From Pseudomonas laurylsulfativorans (GTDB lineage: Bacteria > Pseudomonadota > Gammaproteobacteria > Pseudomonadales > Pseudomonadaceae): 64,000 nt of DNA. The stretch spans positions 767,904-831,903 of the forward strand of contig NZ_MUJK01000002.1 in the NCBI RefSeq assembly GCF_002906155.1, read 5' to 3'. The position numbers were made by a program, and so were the translations under genes. The notes under the pieces are model-generated. The model ran no database searches. It saw only the letters and a list, made by a program, of their open reading frames with translations, and was not told the DNA's origin. Each line of letters begins with the position of its first letter. The first letter of the stretch is position 1. This document shows positions 24,918-34,436 of this stretch, piece after piece.

Positions 24918-24942
24918 ATCTGCGATTTTATGCGGGGCTTTT

Positions 24943-25074
24943 GTGGCGAGGGGGCTTGCCCCCGTTCTGCTACGTAGTAGCCGCAAGTCAGATTGACACA
25001 GTGTTTCTGGTAAAACGCGGTGACTGGTTTTGGGATCGCTTCGCGATCCAACGGGGGCAAGCCCCCTCGCCACA
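24943..25074. repeat. REPIN (TGTGGCGAGGGGGCTTGCCCCCG class)
   Basis: Inverted arms GTGGCGAGGGGGCTTGCCCC and GGGGCAAGCCCCCTCGCCAC with about 90 bases between, in the gap between the convergent condensing-enzyme and porin genes. The remaining bases to 25207 show nothing further. Confidence 0.88.
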
Positions 25075-25207
25075 ATTGATTGGGTGCAGGCGGGGATGTG
25101 AAAACAGACTCGCGTTGATGCATCGGAGGATGATGGGGACCGACACACCAACGCCAGGCTGTAAAAGGGGCTCAGGCATCCTTGCCAGAGTCGTGTAGCG
25201 GGGTGAA

Positions 25208-26539
25208 TCAGAACTTGGCTTCGGCATCCAGTTGCAGGGTGTTGATGTCCGAATCCTTCTTGTTGATGTTGGCGTTGGTCTGGTCCGAGGTCGCCATGAA
25301 GTAGGTCGCGCCCAGGGCAAAGTTCTTGTCCAGGTCGTAACTTACTTTCAGCTTGCTGCCGCGCGAACCGGTGAAGCCGTTGGCGAAGTCGGAGTCGGTG
25401 AAGGCGCCAACCACAGCGTTACGCTGCACGTCGCGGTAGTTGTAGTCCAGGTTGAAGCCGTAGATCTTGGACTTCACACCGGCCAGCCAGCCAGTGTCCT
25501 GGTCGTTGCTGGCATCGGTGTTGTTGACGTACTGACCGTAGATCGACAGCGGAACTGGCAGGTTGCTGAAGTCCAGCTGACCAAAGCCTTCGTACAGTTT
25601 GAACTGTTCGCCCGGGCTGTTGCCGTTGACGGCCAGCGCGCATGGTGCGGTGACGGTTCCGCTGGTAGGGCAGGCGCTGCTGTCATCGTTGTCGTAGGCG
25701 TAGAGGCTGCCGCCCAACGTCATTTTCATGCTGTCGGTGATGGCAAAACGCGCACCCAACTGGCCGGCGTACAGACGCAGGTCGTGCTTGAACTGCACGC
25801 CTTCGCCGTCGACGTTGTCCTTGAGGGTGTAGTGACCGGCGCTACCGAACAGCTCGGTGCTGCCGCTCAGTGGGTATTTGTAGGTGACGGCCAGACCTTC
25901 AGGGTTGATGTCGCTATCCCAGATGATGTCGCCCATGCTCACCCATTGTTGCGGCATCTTGCCGCCAACCAGGTGCAGGTTTTTGATCGCGTCCGGGTGG
26001 TAGTCGATGTAACCCTGGTCCAGCCAGATCTGCTTCTTGTCGAAGTAGTTGTTCAGGTCCTGGTTGGTGGAGCGAGCGTCGTCGTTGCTGCCGGTGGCAA
26101 TACGGATGCCGGTGTCGACCTGCGGGTTGATTTCGCTGTAGGCACCCAGGCGGGCACGAATGCGCTGACGGTCCTGGTCTTTGTTGTTGGATACGCCATC
26201 GTTGTGGACGTTTTCCTGACGGAAGCGCACGTCGCCCTTGAACTGGGTCTTGGCAGCCCAGGAAAGTTTCTGGTCGAAAGCGCTCAGTGTGTCGGTTTTC
26301 TTCGCGGTGGCCGCGATTTGCTCGTTGGTCTCTTGCTGAGCCTGACGGGCGATCTGCTGGTCTTTCTGATCCCTGGCCAGCTCGGCTTGCAGTTCACTGT
26401 ACTGCGCGTTGGTGATCGAGCCGTTAGCCTTGAGCATGTCGAGCAGTTTGGCGTCGACTGCGGCACTGGCCGGAACACTCATGGCCAGCAACAGGCCACC
26501 GCACAAGGCCGCCGCAGTTTTCGTGGAAGCAAGACGCAT
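25208..26539 (-). CDS. Putative outer-membrane porin
   Basis: A 443-residue protein with a Sec signal peptide (MRLASTKTAAALCGGLLLAM then SVPASAA, cleavage near 26). A predicted coiled-coil-like segment follows (AQYSELQAELARDQKDQQIA), as in trimeric porins with an N-terminal helix. The remainder is beta-rich with alternating patterns (FKGDVRFRQEN, LYAGQLGARFAI, LQLDAEAKF) and ends in a terminal Phe, which suits BAM recognition. It fits the group annotated as putative porin. The ATG at 26539 follows GGAG by about 6 bases. It is transcribed alone; the leader holds a 17-bp palindrome. The solute is unknown. Confidence 0.85.
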   Translation of the reverse strand: MRLASTKTAAALCGGLLLAMSVPASAAVDAKLLDMLKANGSITNAQYSELQAELARDQKDQQIARQAQQETNEQIAATAKKTDTLSAFDQKLSWAAKTQFKGDVRFRQENVHNDGVSNNKDQDRQRIRARLGAYSEINPQVDTGIRIATGSNDDARSTNQDLNNYFDKKQIWLDQGYIDYHPDAIKNLHLVGGKMPQQWVSMGDIIWDSDINPEGLAVTYKYPLSGSTELFGSAGHYTLKDNVDGEGVQFKHDLRLYAGQLGARFAITDSMKMTLGGSLYAYDNDDSSACPTSGTVTAPCALAVNGNSPGEQFKLYEGFGQLDFSNLPVPLSIYGQYVNNTDASNDQDTGWLAGVKSKIYGFNLDYNYRDVQRNAVVGAFTDSDFANGFTGSRGSKLKVSYDLDKNFALGATYFMATSDQTNANINKKDSDINTLQLDAEAKF

Positions 26540-26613
26540 ATCAATCTCCGAAGATGAGAGGGGATGACAGAGCCATCCGGGACACAACCGACCGTTAGGG
26601 GCGGAAAACTGTG

Positions 26614-26630
26614 GCCGGGTATAACCCGGC
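26614..26630. other. 17-bp palindrome in the porin leader region
   Basis: GCCGGGT and ACCCGGC flank ATA, about 75 bases before the porin start. No U run follows it, so it is an operator or mRNA-stem candidate. The rest of 26540-26819 contains nothing else recognised. Confidence 0.35.
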
Positions 26631-26819
26631 GCTCTAAAAACAGGCGCCAGTATCGCGATGGTTTATTACAGGGCGGTGGCAATGTGATGTCATGTCCATG
26701 ACGATACAAAGTCGCCTTGAACTATTGAGTTAGAGCACTGTCGTCGAATTGGCCGTGTGCAAAGGAGTGCGATCGGCGATACTCGCGAGGCTTTCACGCC
26801 ATGAAGAGTGAGGATGGTG

Positions 26820-27944
26820 ATGCCGTTGCAACGCCTGCAAAAACTGTCAGAAATCGCCCCGCAGACCTGGGACGCACTGGTGCCCGAGACTCAGCCTTTT
26901 CTGCGTCACGCCTTTTTGAGCGCACTGGAAGACAGCGGCAGCGTCGGCCCTCATACCGGCTGGCAGCCCGAGCATTTGCTGCACGTTGAAGGTGACCGTC
27001 TGATCGCCGCGCTGCCCGGTTATCGCAAGTGGCATTCCTACGGCGAGTATGTGTTCGATCACGCCTGGGCCGATGCCTGCGAACGCGCCGGTATTGACTA
27101 CTACCCCAAATTGTTGAACGCCGTGCCGTTCAGTCCGGTCACCGGGCCGCGACTGTTGGCGGCCACGGTCGAAGAAGGCTTCGAGTTGTTGAAAAGCCTG
27201 CCGGGCTACCTTGAGCTCGAAGGGCTCTCCAGCGCGCACATCAACTTCACCGATCCGTTCACCGACGCGGCATTGAGTGAGCAGCCCGGCTGGCTGCAGC
27301 GTGTGGGCTGTCAGTATCACTGGCAGAATCGCGGCTACCGGGATTTCCAGGACTTCCTCGACGTGCTCAGTTCGCGCAAGCGCAAACAGATGCGCAAGGA
27401 GCGTGAGCAGGTGGCCGGGCAGGGCTTCGAGTTCGAATGGCTGGAGGGGCGGGAACTGAGTCAGGTGCAATGGGATTTCGTCTACGCCTGCTATGCCAAT
27501 ACCTATGCGGTGCGCCGGCAAGCGCCGTACCTGACACGGGAGTTTTTCAGCCTGTTGGCCGAACGCATGCCGGAATCGATTCGCGTGGTGCTGGCCAAAC
27601 AGGGTTCACGGCCGGTGGCGATGGCATTCAGCCTGGTGGGGGGCGACAGCTTTTATGGACGTTACTGGGGATGCCTGGCGGAGTTCGATCGCCTGCATTT
27701 CGAGACCTGTTTCTACCAGGGCATGGACTATGCCATCGCCAACGGTTTCCAGCGTTTTGATGCCGGGGCCCAGGGCGAGCACAAACTGATTCGCGGATTC
27801 GAGCCGGTCATTACCCATTCCTGGCACTACTTGCGGCATCCGGGATTGAAAGCGGCGGTGAAAGACTTTCTGGAGCAGGAGCGGCTGGGAGTGCTGGCGT
27901 ATGCGCAGGATGCGAAGTCAGCCTTGCCTTATCGACAAGGCTGA
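26820..27944 (+). CDS. GNAT/FemAB-like protein (COG3146, DUF482)
   Basis: A 374-residue protein of the COG3146 group, described as peptidoglycan-biosynthesis or GNAT-fold acyltransferase-like. Features seen: FLRHAFLSALEDSGSVG near the N-terminus, SSRKRKQMRKEREQV mid-protein, and RYWGCLAEFDRLHFETCFYQ with the C-terminal FDAGAQGEHKLIRGFEP. These long conserved blocks are characteristic of the family, but no member's reaction is well established to my knowledge. ATGs at 26814 and 26820 and a GTG at 26808 are possible starts; GAGG at 26810-26813 favours 26820. It is convergent with aqpZ, leaving an 11-base gap. Confidence 0.8.
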   Translation: MPLQRLQKLSEIAPQTWDALVPETQPFLRHAFLSALEDSGSVGPHTGWQPEHLLHVEGDRLIAALPGYRKWHSYGEYVFDHAWADACERAGIDYYPKLLNAVPFSPVTGPRLLAATVEEGFELLKSLPGYLELEGLSSAHINFTDPFTDAALSEQPGWLQRVGCQYHWQNRGYRDFQDFLDVLSSRKRKQMRKEREQVAGQGFEFEWLEGRELSQVQWDFVYACYANTYAVRRQAPYLTREFFSLLAERMPESIRVVLAKQGSRPVAMAFSLVGGDSFYGRYWGCLAEFDRLHFETCFYQGMDYAIANGFQRFDAGAQGEHKLIRGFEPVITHSWHYLRHPGLKAAVKDFLEQERLGVLAYAQDAKSALPYRQG

Positions 27945-27955
27945 TCTTCAGCGTT

Positions 27956-28654
27956 TCAGCTTTCTTCCTTGCCCAGCCAGCGATACAGCACGCCGCCGAC
28001 CACTGCACCGAGTAGTGGTGCGACCCAGAACATCCACAGTTGTTGAATCGCCCAGCCGCCGACGATCAGCGCCGGGCCGGTGCTGCGCGCCGGGTTGACC
28101 GAGGTGTTGGTGACCGGGATCGAGATCAGGTGGATGAGCGTCAGCCCCAGGCCGATGGCAATCGGTGCCAGTCCGGCCGGCGCACGTTTATCGGTGGCGC
28201 CGAGGATGATGAGGATGAACATCGCGGTCATCACCAGTTCAGTGACAAACCCTGCCGCCATCGAATAACCACCGGGTGAGTGTTCGCCATAGCCGTTGGA
28301 TGCCAGGCCGCCGGCCAGTTCGAAACCGGGTTTGCCGCTGGCAATGAAGTACAACAGGGCCGCTGCGATCACGCCGCCAATGACCTGGGCAACGATGTAG
28401 GCCGGCAATTCACTGGCCGGAAACCGCCCACCCACCACCAGGCCAAGGGACACCGCAGGGTTGAGATGACAGCCGGAAATATGGCCGATGGCGAAAGCCA
28501 TGGTCAGCACAGTCAGACCAAACGCGAATGACACCCCGAGAAGACCGATCCCCACATCCGGAAAAGCCGCTGCCAATACCGCACTGCCGCAACCACCCAA
28601 CACCAGCCAGAACGTACCTACCAACTCTGTAGCCGAACGTTTTAACAGAGACAT
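27956..28654 (-). CDS. aqpZ: Aquaporin Z
   Basis: A 232-residue water channel with six helices and both NPA boxes: HLNPAVS (NPA at 65-67) and SVNPARS (NPA at 187-189). Selectivity-filter residues match E. coli AqpZ: Phe44, His175, Thr184 and Arg190, which indicates a water-selective pore rather than a glycerol facilitator. The start at 28654 ([16 protein letters not shown]) matches the family N-terminus; the RBS is weak. It lies at the end of a leftward stretch but is separated from the ABC transporter by a REPIN and terminator, so it is probably transcribed on its own. Confidence 0.96.
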   Translation of the reverse strand: MSLLKRSATELVGTFWLVLGGCGSAVLAAAFPDVGIGLLGVSFAFGLTVLTMAFAIGHISGCHLNPAVSLGLVVGGRFPASELPAYIVAQVIGGVIAAALLYFIASGKPGFELAGGLASNGYGEHSPGGYSMAAGFVTELVMTAMFILIILGATDKRAPAGLAPIAIGLGLTLIHLISIPVTNTSVNPARSTGPALIVGGWAIQQLWMFWVAPLLGAVVGGVLYRWLGKEES

Positions 28655-28770
28655 AGAGAGTGCCCTTTCGAGATTATGCTGCCTTGTGCATCCAGCCGAT
28701 GGACTGCAGAACCACCTCCAGAACGTTGAAGTGAGTACAGCACGGTTTTTTCAGAATTCCAGCAGGCATG

Positions 28771-28813
28771 AAAAACCGCCAGGACCCGTTGTTGACGGGG
28801 GCTGGCGGTTTTC
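28771..28813 (-). terminator. Terminator of the ABC transporter transcript
   Basis: AAAACCGCCAG and CTGGCGGTTTT pair around a 20-base GC-rich loop; read leftward the stem ends in GGCGGTTTTTC. It lies downstream of the leftward ABC gene, past a REPIN. Confidence 0.7.
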
Positions 28814-28840
28814 TGTGATCGATCGGCTTCATTGCGTCCC

Positions 28841-28943
28841 CTGTAGGAGCGAGCTTGCTCGCGATGGTCGTCAACGATAATGCTGAGCACCTGACACCAC
28901 GCGGTGTCCCTTCATCCATCGCGAGCGGGCTCGCTCCTACAGG
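28841..28943. repeat. REPIN (TGTAGGAGCGAGCTTGCTCGCGAT class)
   Basis: Inverted arms TGTAGGAGCGAGCTTGCTCG and CGAGCGGGCTCGCTCCTACA. It lies between the ABC transporter stop and its terminator. Confidence 0.88.
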
Positions 28944-28963
28944 TTATGTGGTCATCCCCGGGA

Positions 28964-30796
28964 TCAATCGATCCCGACAAACCCACCGGTCTGGTGTTGC
29001 CACAACCGCGCATACAGACCGCCATGGGCGAGCAGTTCGGCGTGGGTTCCGGTTTCGGCGATCTTGCCGTTTTCCAGCACCACCAGCCGGTCCATCCGGG
29101 CGATGGTCGAGAGCCGGTGAGCGATGGCGATCACGGTTTTGCCCTGCATCAGGGTTTCGAGACTTTCCTGGATCGCCGCTTCGACTTCCGAATCCAGTGC
29201 CGAGGTGGCCTCGTCCATGATCAGGATCGGTGCGTCCTTGAGCAGTACACGGGCGATGGCGATGCGCTGGCGTTGACCGCCGGAGAGTTTCACCCCGCGC
29301 TCACCGACGTGGGCATCAAAACCGGTGCGACCTTCAGCGTCCGACAGTGAAGGAATGAAACCGTCAGCCCGGGCCTTGTGCACCGCTTCCCAGAGTTCGG
29401 CGTCGGTGGCGTCGGGCTTGCCGTACAGCAGGTTGTCGCGGATCGAACGGTGCAGCAGCGAGGTGTCCTGGGTGATCATGCCGATGCGTTCGCGCAGGCT
29501 TTCCTGGCTGACGTCGGCGATGTTCTGGCCGTCGATCAGGATGCGTCCGCCTTCGACGTCGTACAGGCGCAGCAGCAGGTTCACCAGGGTCGATTTGCCG
29601 GCACCGGACGGGCCGATCAGGCCGATTTTCTCGCCAGCCTTGATGGTCAGGTTGAGGTCGCCGATGATCCCGCTCTGCTTGCCGTAGTGGAAATCCACCT
29701 GTTCGAAGCGCACTTCGCCACGGGCCACCGCCAGGGGTTTAGCCTGGTCGCGGTCGGTGACGCTGACCGGTTGCGAGATGGTCTGCAGGCCGTCCTGCAC
29801 CATGCCGATGTTTTCGAAGATGCCGGTCACCACCCACATGATCCAGCCGGACATGTTGACGATGCGGATCACCAGGCCGGTGGCCAGGGCAATCGCCCCC
29901 ACGCTGATCAGCGACTGTGTCCACAACCACAGGGCCAGGCCGGTGGTGCAGACGATCAGCAGGCCGTTCATGCTGGTGATGACCACGTCCATGCTGGTGA
30001 CCACACGGCCGGCCAGTTGGGCTTTTTCGGTCTGTTCCTTGATCGCTTCGCGGGCGTACTGCTGCTCGAAATGGGTATGGGCGAACAGCTTCAGGGTGGT
30101 GATGTTGGTGTAGCCGTCGACAATCCGCCCCATGAGTTTGGAGCGCGCATCGGACGCCACCACCGAGCGATCCTTGACCCGTGGCACGAAATAGCAGAGG
30201 GCGCCGATGAAGGAGAAGATCCATGTCAGCAGCGGGATCATCAGGCGCCAGTCGGCTTCGGCGAACAGCACCAGCGAACTGATGGCATAGATCAGCACAT
30301 GCCACAACGCATCCACGGCTTGCACGGCGGAATCGCGCAGTGAGTTACCGGTTTGCATGATGCGTTGGGCGATGCGCCCGGCGAAGTCGTTCTGGAAGAA
30401 ATTCAGGCTTTGCTTGAGCACGTAGCTATGGTTCTGCCAGCGGATCATGCTGGTCATGCTGGGGCTCAGGGTCTGGTGCACCAGCAGGTCATGCAAGCCC
30501 ACGAATATCGGGCGCAACACGAGCGCAACCACCACCATCCAGGTCAGTTCAAGGGCGTGCTCCTTGAACAGATTGACGTTCGGTGTGCCCTGGGCCAAAT
30601 CGATGATGCGGCTCAGGTAGCTGAACAACGCCACTTCGATCAAGGCACCAATAAGGCCGACGATCAGCAGGGCGGCAAAGCTCGGCCAGACCTGCTTGAG
30701 GTAATAGGTATAAAAAGGGAAAACCCGGTCCGGCGGAGACGCCGTCGGTGCTTCACGGAAAACATCGATCAGTTTTTCAAAACGGCGATAAAGCAT
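28964..30796 (-). CDS. ABC exporter, fused permease and ATPase (MsbA-like)
   Basis: A 610-residue half-transporter with about six N-terminal helices followed by an ATPase domain. Walker A GLIGPSGAGKSTLV, Q-loop MITQDTSLLHRS, signature VKLSGGQRQRIAIAR, Walker B ILIMDEATSALD and H-loop IAHRLSTI are all intact. It would act as a homodimer exporting lipid, peptide or drug. The family is broad and MsbA itself is normally next to lpxK, which is not present, so lipid A transport is not implied. The start at 30796 (MLYRRFEKLIDVFREA) fits. Upstream is the ppiA cluster, 93 bases away; a GC palindrome (gttgccggc/gccggcaac) lies in that gap. Confidence 0.88.
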   Translation of the reverse strand: MLYRRFEKLIDVFREAPTASPPDRVFPFYTYYLKQVWPSFAALLIVGLIGALIEVALFSYLSRIIDLAQGTPNVNLFKEHALELTWMVVVALVLRPIFVGLHDLLVHQTLSPSMTSMIRWQNHSYVLKQSLNFFQNDFAGRIAQRIMQTGNSLRDSAVQAVDALWHVLIYAISSLVLFAEADWRLMIPLLTWIFSFIGALCYFVPRVKDRSVVASDARSKLMGRIVDGYTNITTLKLFAHTHFEQQYAREAIKEQTEKAQLAGRVVTSMDVVITSMNGLLIVCTTGLALWLWTQSLISVGAIALATGLVIRIVNMSGWIMWVVTGIFENIGMVQDGLQTISQPVSVTDRDQAKPLAVARGEVRFEQVDFHYGKQSGIIGDLNLTIKAGEKIGLIGPSGAGKSTLVNLLLRLYDVEGGRILIDGQNIADVSQESLRERIGMITQDTSLLHRSIRDNLLYGKPDATDAELWEAVHKARADGFIPSLSDAEGRTGFDAHVGERGVKLSGGQRQRIAIARVLLKDAPILIMDEATSALDSEVEAAIQESLETLMQGKTVIAIAHRLSTIARMDRLVVLENGKIAETGTHAELLAHGGLYARLWQHQTGGFVGID

Positions 30797-30889
30797 GTTG
30801 TTTTCGCCCGCGAACGGGCTCTCCTTTAAACGGTTTGAGCGTTGCCGGCAAAGCCGGCAACGGCTCGGACATCCTTGTCCAGCTTAGTC

Positions 30890-31447
30890 TCAGTCGATGC
30901 GCTTGGCCGACTTGATGAAGACCGGATCGGCTGGCACGTCTTTCATGCCGCCACGCATGGTGGTTGGCGAATTGACGATGATGTCGACCACGTCCATGCC
31001 TTTGACCACTTTGCCGAACACCGCGTAGCCGTCGCCCTGGTCAAGGAAGTCGTTGTCCTTGACGTTGATGAAGAACTGGCTGGTGGCCGAGTCAGGCACC
31101 GAGGTACGGGCCATGGACAAGGTGCCACGCACGTTGACCAGGCCGTTCTTGTGCTCGTTCTTGATCGGTGCCTGGGTGTCTTTTTGCTGCATGGCCTGAG
31201 TGAAACCACCACCCTGGACCATGAACCCCGGGATCACCCGGTGGAAAATCGTGTTGTTGTAGAAGCCACTGTCTACGTACTCAAGAAAGTTCTTGGTACT
31301 GATCGGGGCCTTGACCGGGTCCAGCTCGATTTCGATCTGGCCGTTGGTGGTGTCCAGCAGCACATGCGGGGCTTTTTCCGGCGTCGCGGCCATCAGGTTG
31401 GCGGCAAACAGGACAGAGCCTGCGGCGAGGGCGATTTTTTTCAGCAT
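30890..31447 (-). CDS. ppiA: Periplasmic peptidyl-prolyl isomerase, cyclophilin type
   Basis: A 185-residue cyclophilin with a Sec signal peptide ([20 protein letters not shown], cleavage near 21). Core motifs are [15 protein letters not shown] (catalytic Arg and hydrophobic pocket), [20 protein letters not shown] and [15 protein letters not shown]. It would catalyse cis-trans isomerisation of X-Pro bonds during folding of exported proteins. The signal peptide separates it from cytoplasmic PpiB. The alpha/beta hydrolase stop is 4 bases upstream of its start, so it is the second gene of a short leftward operon. Confidence 0.94.
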   Translation of the reverse strand: MLKKIALAAGSVLFAANLMAATPEKAPHVLLDTTNGQIEIELDPVKAPISTKNFLEYVDSGFYNNTIFHRVIPGFMVQGGGFTQAMQQKDTQAPIKNEHKNGLVNVRGTLSMARTSVPDSATSQFFINVKDNDFLDQGDGYAVFGKVVKGMDVVDIIVNSPTTMRGGMKDVPADPVFIKSAKRID

Positions 31448-31450
31448 GGG

Positions 31451-32254
31451 TCAGTGATCCTGAGTGGTGGTGTCGACTGCGGTCAGAAACTTTAGCAGTG
31501 TTTGGTTGAAGTGGTCCGGCTGGTCCAGCGGCGTGGCGTGGCGTGAATCGGCGATCACCACCAGCCGCGCGTCGGGCAGCAGTTTTACGTAGTTTTCCTT
31601 CAGCTCCACCGGTGTGTAGTCACGGTCGGCGCTGACGATGAGGGTTGGACAGGTAACCTTCGAAAGTCGTTCCTGGACCCCCCAGCCCACAATGGCATTG
31701 AAGCTGGCGAGATAAGCATGTTTGTCGTTTTTTGCCCAGCGTTCGGCCATTTTTTGTCGCAAGTCGGCCTGCTCGGGCTTCGGAAACAACTTGCCGCCCA
31801 AGGCTTTGCCGATGGTGCGCAGGCTGAGTGCGTGCATCAGGCTCCAGCGTTTGAACCACTGCCAGTAATCGTCGCGGCTGCGCAGTTTGACCTCGGGCGC
31901 GCTGTTGACGATGCACAGGCTCTTGAGCAGTTGCGGCTGATCCACGCCCAGTTGAAAGCCGATCATGCCGCCCATGGACAGGCCGACATAATGTGCCGGG
32001 CCGAGATTGAGGTGCTCGATCAGCGCAATCAGGTCGGCGCTGAAACCAGCGATGCTGTAGCGCTCCCGGGGTTTGTCCGACCGGCCGTGACCGCGGACAT
32101 CCGGGACAATCACCCGGTAGCGGGTGGCCAGGGCCGGGATCTGTTTTTCCCAGTCCAGTGTGCTGGAACCGAGGCCGTGGACCAGCAGCAGCGGCGTGCC
32201 GTGGCCATATTCCTCATAGTGCAGGTTGCAACCTTCGTGTTCGAAATAGGCCAT
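31451..32254 (-). CDS. Alpha/beta-hydrolase
   Basis: A 267-residue alpha/beta-hydrolase. LLLVHGLGSSTLDWE is the oxyanion-hole region; the nucleophile elbow is GLSMGG (Ser near 95), with Asp in TLIVSADRDYTP and His in IADSRHATPLDQP. The layout resembles 3-oxoadipate enol-lactonase-like and esterase-like hydrolases, but no pathway genes flank it, so the substrate is unknown. It is 4 bases from ppiA and probably cotranscribed. The LysR gene upstream on the same strand is 14 bases away. Confidence 0.88.
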   Translation of the reverse strand: MAYFEHEGCNLHYEEYGHGTPLLLVHGLGSSTLDWEKQIPALATRYRVIVPDVRGHGRSDKPRERYSIAGFSADLIALIEHLNLGPAHYVGLSMGGMIGFQLGVDQPQLLKSLCIVNSAPEVKLRSRDDYWQWFKRWSLMHALSLRTIGKALGGKLFPKPEQADLRQKMAERWAKNDKHAYLASFNAIVGWGVQERLSKVTCPTLIVSADRDYTPVELKENYVKLLPDARLVVIADSRHATPLDQPDHFNQTLLKFLTAVDTTTQDH

Positions 32255-32268
32255 GCATACACTCCGTG

Positions 32269-33192
32269 TCAGGCTTGTGCGGGGGCGGCGAACGGTGCGT
32301 CCAGTGGTGCGGTGTCGAACGTACGCAGCAGTTCGATGAGAATCTGCGTGGCGGGCCCGAGCGGTTTGTCCTTGTTCGAATACAGGTAAAAGCTCGGGTT
32401 GCGGCTACCGCCCTGATCCAACGGTAGCAGCTTGAGCGTCCCTTCCTTGAGTTCCCGTTCGATCATGTGCCGCGGCAGCCACGCAAACCCCAGACCGCTG
32501 CTGACGAAGGTGGCGGCGGTGGCCAGGCTGCCGACGGTCCAGCGCTGTTCGGCACCAAGCCAGCCGACGTCCCGTGGTTGCTGGCGCCCCGAGTCGCGGA
32601 TCACCACTTGCATTTGGCTTTCCAGGTCCTGGAAGCTCAGTTCGCGGTTGAGGCGGTGCAGGGGATGTTCCGGGTGGGCGACTGCGACGAATTCGACGTC
32701 GCTCAATTCCGCGCCCAGATAACCGGGAATACTGAACCCAGTAATGGCCAGGTCGGCGACGCCTTCGAGCAAGACTTCCTCCACGCCCGACAGCACTTCC
32801 TCACGCAGACGCACCCGGCAGCCGCGGCTTTGCGGCATGAACGCGGTCAAGGCGCGCACGAGGCGGGCGCTTGGGTAAGCGGCGTCGACCACCAGGCGCA
32901 CTTCGGCTTCCCAGCCCTGCTCCATGTGATGGGCCAGGTCCTCGAGTTGACTGGCCTGTTTGACCAATTGCCGGGAGCGGCGCAACAGCACGCCGCCGGC
33001 TTCGGTCAGCACGGCCTTGCGTCCGTCGATGCGCAGCAACGGTACGCCGAGCTGATCCTGCATGCGTGCCACGGTGTAGCTGACCGACGATTGCGAGCGA
33101 TGCAGCGCCTCGGCGGCCTGGGCGAAACCGCCATGATCGACTACGGCTTGCAGCGTTCGCCATTGATCAAGGGTCACGCGGGGCGCTTTCAT
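32269..33192 (-). CDS. LysR-family transcriptional regulator
   Basis: A 307-residue LysR regulator. The N-terminal HTH covers about residues 5-64 (LDQWRTLQAVVDHGGFAQAA; RSQSSVSYTVARMQDQLGVP), followed by the two-lobe co-inducer domain. It is the first gene of a leftward run with the alpha/beta-hydrolase (14 bases away) and ppiA, and may control them or itself. It is divergent from a small secreted protein gene with only 49 bases between, so any LysR operator would overlap both promoters. The ligand is unknown. Confidence 0.88.
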   Translation of the reverse strand: MKAPRVTLDQWRTLQAVVDHGGFAQAAEALHRSQSSVSYTVARMQDQLGVPLLRIDGRKAVLTEAGGVLLRRSRQLVKQASQLEDLAHHMEQGWEAEVRLVVDAAYPSARLVRALTAFMPQSRGCRVRLREEVLSGVEEVLLEGVADLAITGFSIPGYLGAELSDVEFVAVAHPEHPLHRLNRELSFQDLESQMQVVIRDSGRQQPRDVGWLGAEQRWTVGSLATAATFVSSGLGFAWLPRHMIERELKEGTLKLLPLDQGGSRNPSFYLYSNKDKPLGPATQILIELLRTFDTAPLDAPFAAPAQA

Positions 33193-33241
33193 GTTGAGCT
33201 CCTCTTGTCCTAAGCTGGCAGCCCTTACTGGAGGCTGCTGA

Positions 33242-33556
33242 ATGAAAAAATTCTGTTGTGTGCTGCTGGCGCTGCTACCGCTGACGGCGTTTGCTTATCC
33301 GATTGATGTGCAAAAGAACCTCAACGGAATGAAGATCGACTACGAAACCTTCGACACCGATAGCGATATCGGCTCCATCCGGGTGGCCAACTACGGCGAT
33401 GTCGATGCGAGCTGCAAGGCGGTTTTCAGTAATGGCCCGGAAGCACCCCGCACTCGCAAGATCGATGTGCCGGCCGGAAAACACAAAAACGCCACGGCCA
33501 AATTCAGCCGCAACATCATCAAACTGCGCATCGAGCTGACCTGCACCCCGAAATAA
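33242..33556 (+). CDS. Small secreted protein of 104 residues, unknown function
   Basis: It has a clear signal peptide (MKKFCCVLLALLPLTAFAYP, cleavage near 18). The mature part of about 86 residues is beta-rich, begins IDVQKNLNGMKIDYETFDTD, and has two Cys that could form a disulfide (DASCKAVF and ELTCTPK). GGAGG lies about 8 bases before the ATG. I recall similar small conserved proteins in other pseudomonads but know no function. It is divergent from a LysR gene and followed by a nested REPIN. Confidence 0.78.
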   Translation: MKKFCCVLLALLPLTAFAYPIDVQKNLNGMKIDYETFDTDSDIGSIRVANYGDVDASCKAVFSNGPEAPRTRKIDVPAGKHKNATAKFSRNIIKLRIELTCTPK

Positions 33557-33566
33557 CTTCAAACTC

Positions 33567-33710
33567 CTGTGGGAGCGGGCCCTGTGGCGAGGGGGCTTGC
33601 CCCCGTTTGAGTGCGCAGCACTCACAAGATCTTCGGTGCACCAGAGATTTTGGGGCTGCTTCGCAGCCCAACGGGGGCAAGCCCCCTCGCCACAAGCCCG
33701 CTCCCACAGG
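33567..33710. repeat. Nested repeat: REPIN inserted in a REP palindrome
   Basis: Outer arms CTGTGGGAGCGGGC and GCCCGCTCCCACAG flank an inner REPIN GTGGCGAGGGGGCTTGCCCC ... GGGGCAAGCCCCCTCGCCAC. The remaining bases to 33836 are AT-richer and probably hold the azoR promoter; no box was assigned. Confidence 0.85.
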
Positions 33711-33836
33711 GTATGTTGAGCTTATAAACGAATTTATTGATGGGTTATAGCAGTTATTTGCGCTTTTTCATCGATATGACTCTGTTTAACCTTCACTCCA
33801 TCGACCTACAGCATTCTCAGATGGAGGCTACATCCC

Positions 33837-34436
33837 ATGTCCCGCGTTCTGATCATCGAAAGCAGTGCCCGTCAGCAAGACTCGGTTTCCCGTCAACTGA
33901 CCCAGACTTTCATCAGCCAGTGGAAAGCCGCTCACCCGAATGACCAGATCACCGTCCGGGACCTGGCCGTCAAGCCGGTTCCGCACCTGGACATCAACCT
34001 GCTGGGTGGCTGGATGAAACCCGCCGAGCAGCGCAGCGACATCGAACAGGCGTCGCTGGAACGCTCCAACCAGTTGACCGACGAATTGCTCGCCGCCGAT
34101 GTACTGGTCATGGCCGCGCCCATGTACAACTTTGCAATCCCCAGCACCCTGAAAGCCTGGCTCGACCATGTGCTGCGTGCCGGCGTCACTTTCAAGTACA
34201 CCGAAACCGGCCCGCAAGGCCTGCTCAGCGGCAAGCGTGCTTATGTGCTGACGGCTCGCGGCGGCATCTATGCTGGCAGCACCGCCGATCACCAGGAACC
34301 GTACCTGCGTCAGGTCATGGGCTTCATCGGTATCCACGACGTGACGTTCATCCACGCCGAAGGCATGAACCTGGGGGGGGATTTCCAGGAGAAAGGCCTG
34401 AACCAGGCGAACGCCAAGCTTTCGCAAGTGGCCTGA
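33837..34436 (+). CDS. azoR: FMN-dependent NADH:quinone oxidoreductase / azoreductase
   Basis: A 199-residue flavodoxin-fold quinone reductase. SSARQQDSVSRQLTQTF near the N-terminus binds the FMN phosphate; MAAPMYNFAIPSTLKAWLDH is the characteristic AzoR segment, and ARGGIYAG the later loop. It reduces quinones and azo compounds with NADH in the cytoplasm and protects against thiol or quinone stress. GATGGAGG is about 6-8 bases before the start. It is monocistronic with a terminator downstream. Confidence 0.92.
   Translation: MSRVLIIESSARQQDSVSRQLTQTFISQWKAAHPNDQITVRDLAVKPVPHLDINLLGGWMKPAEQRSDIEQASLERSNQLTDELLAADVLVMAAPMYNFAIPSTLKAWLDHVLRAGVTFKYTETGPQGLLSGKRAYVLTARGGIYAGSTADHQEPYLRQVMGFIGIHDVTFIHAEGMNLGGDFQEKGLNQANAKLSQVA

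Noticed and set aside
30841..30861. Terminator between ppiA and the ABC transporter (gttgccggc/gccggcaac)
   Set aside because: The palindrome is perfect but no U run follows on either strand, so it is not called a terminator.
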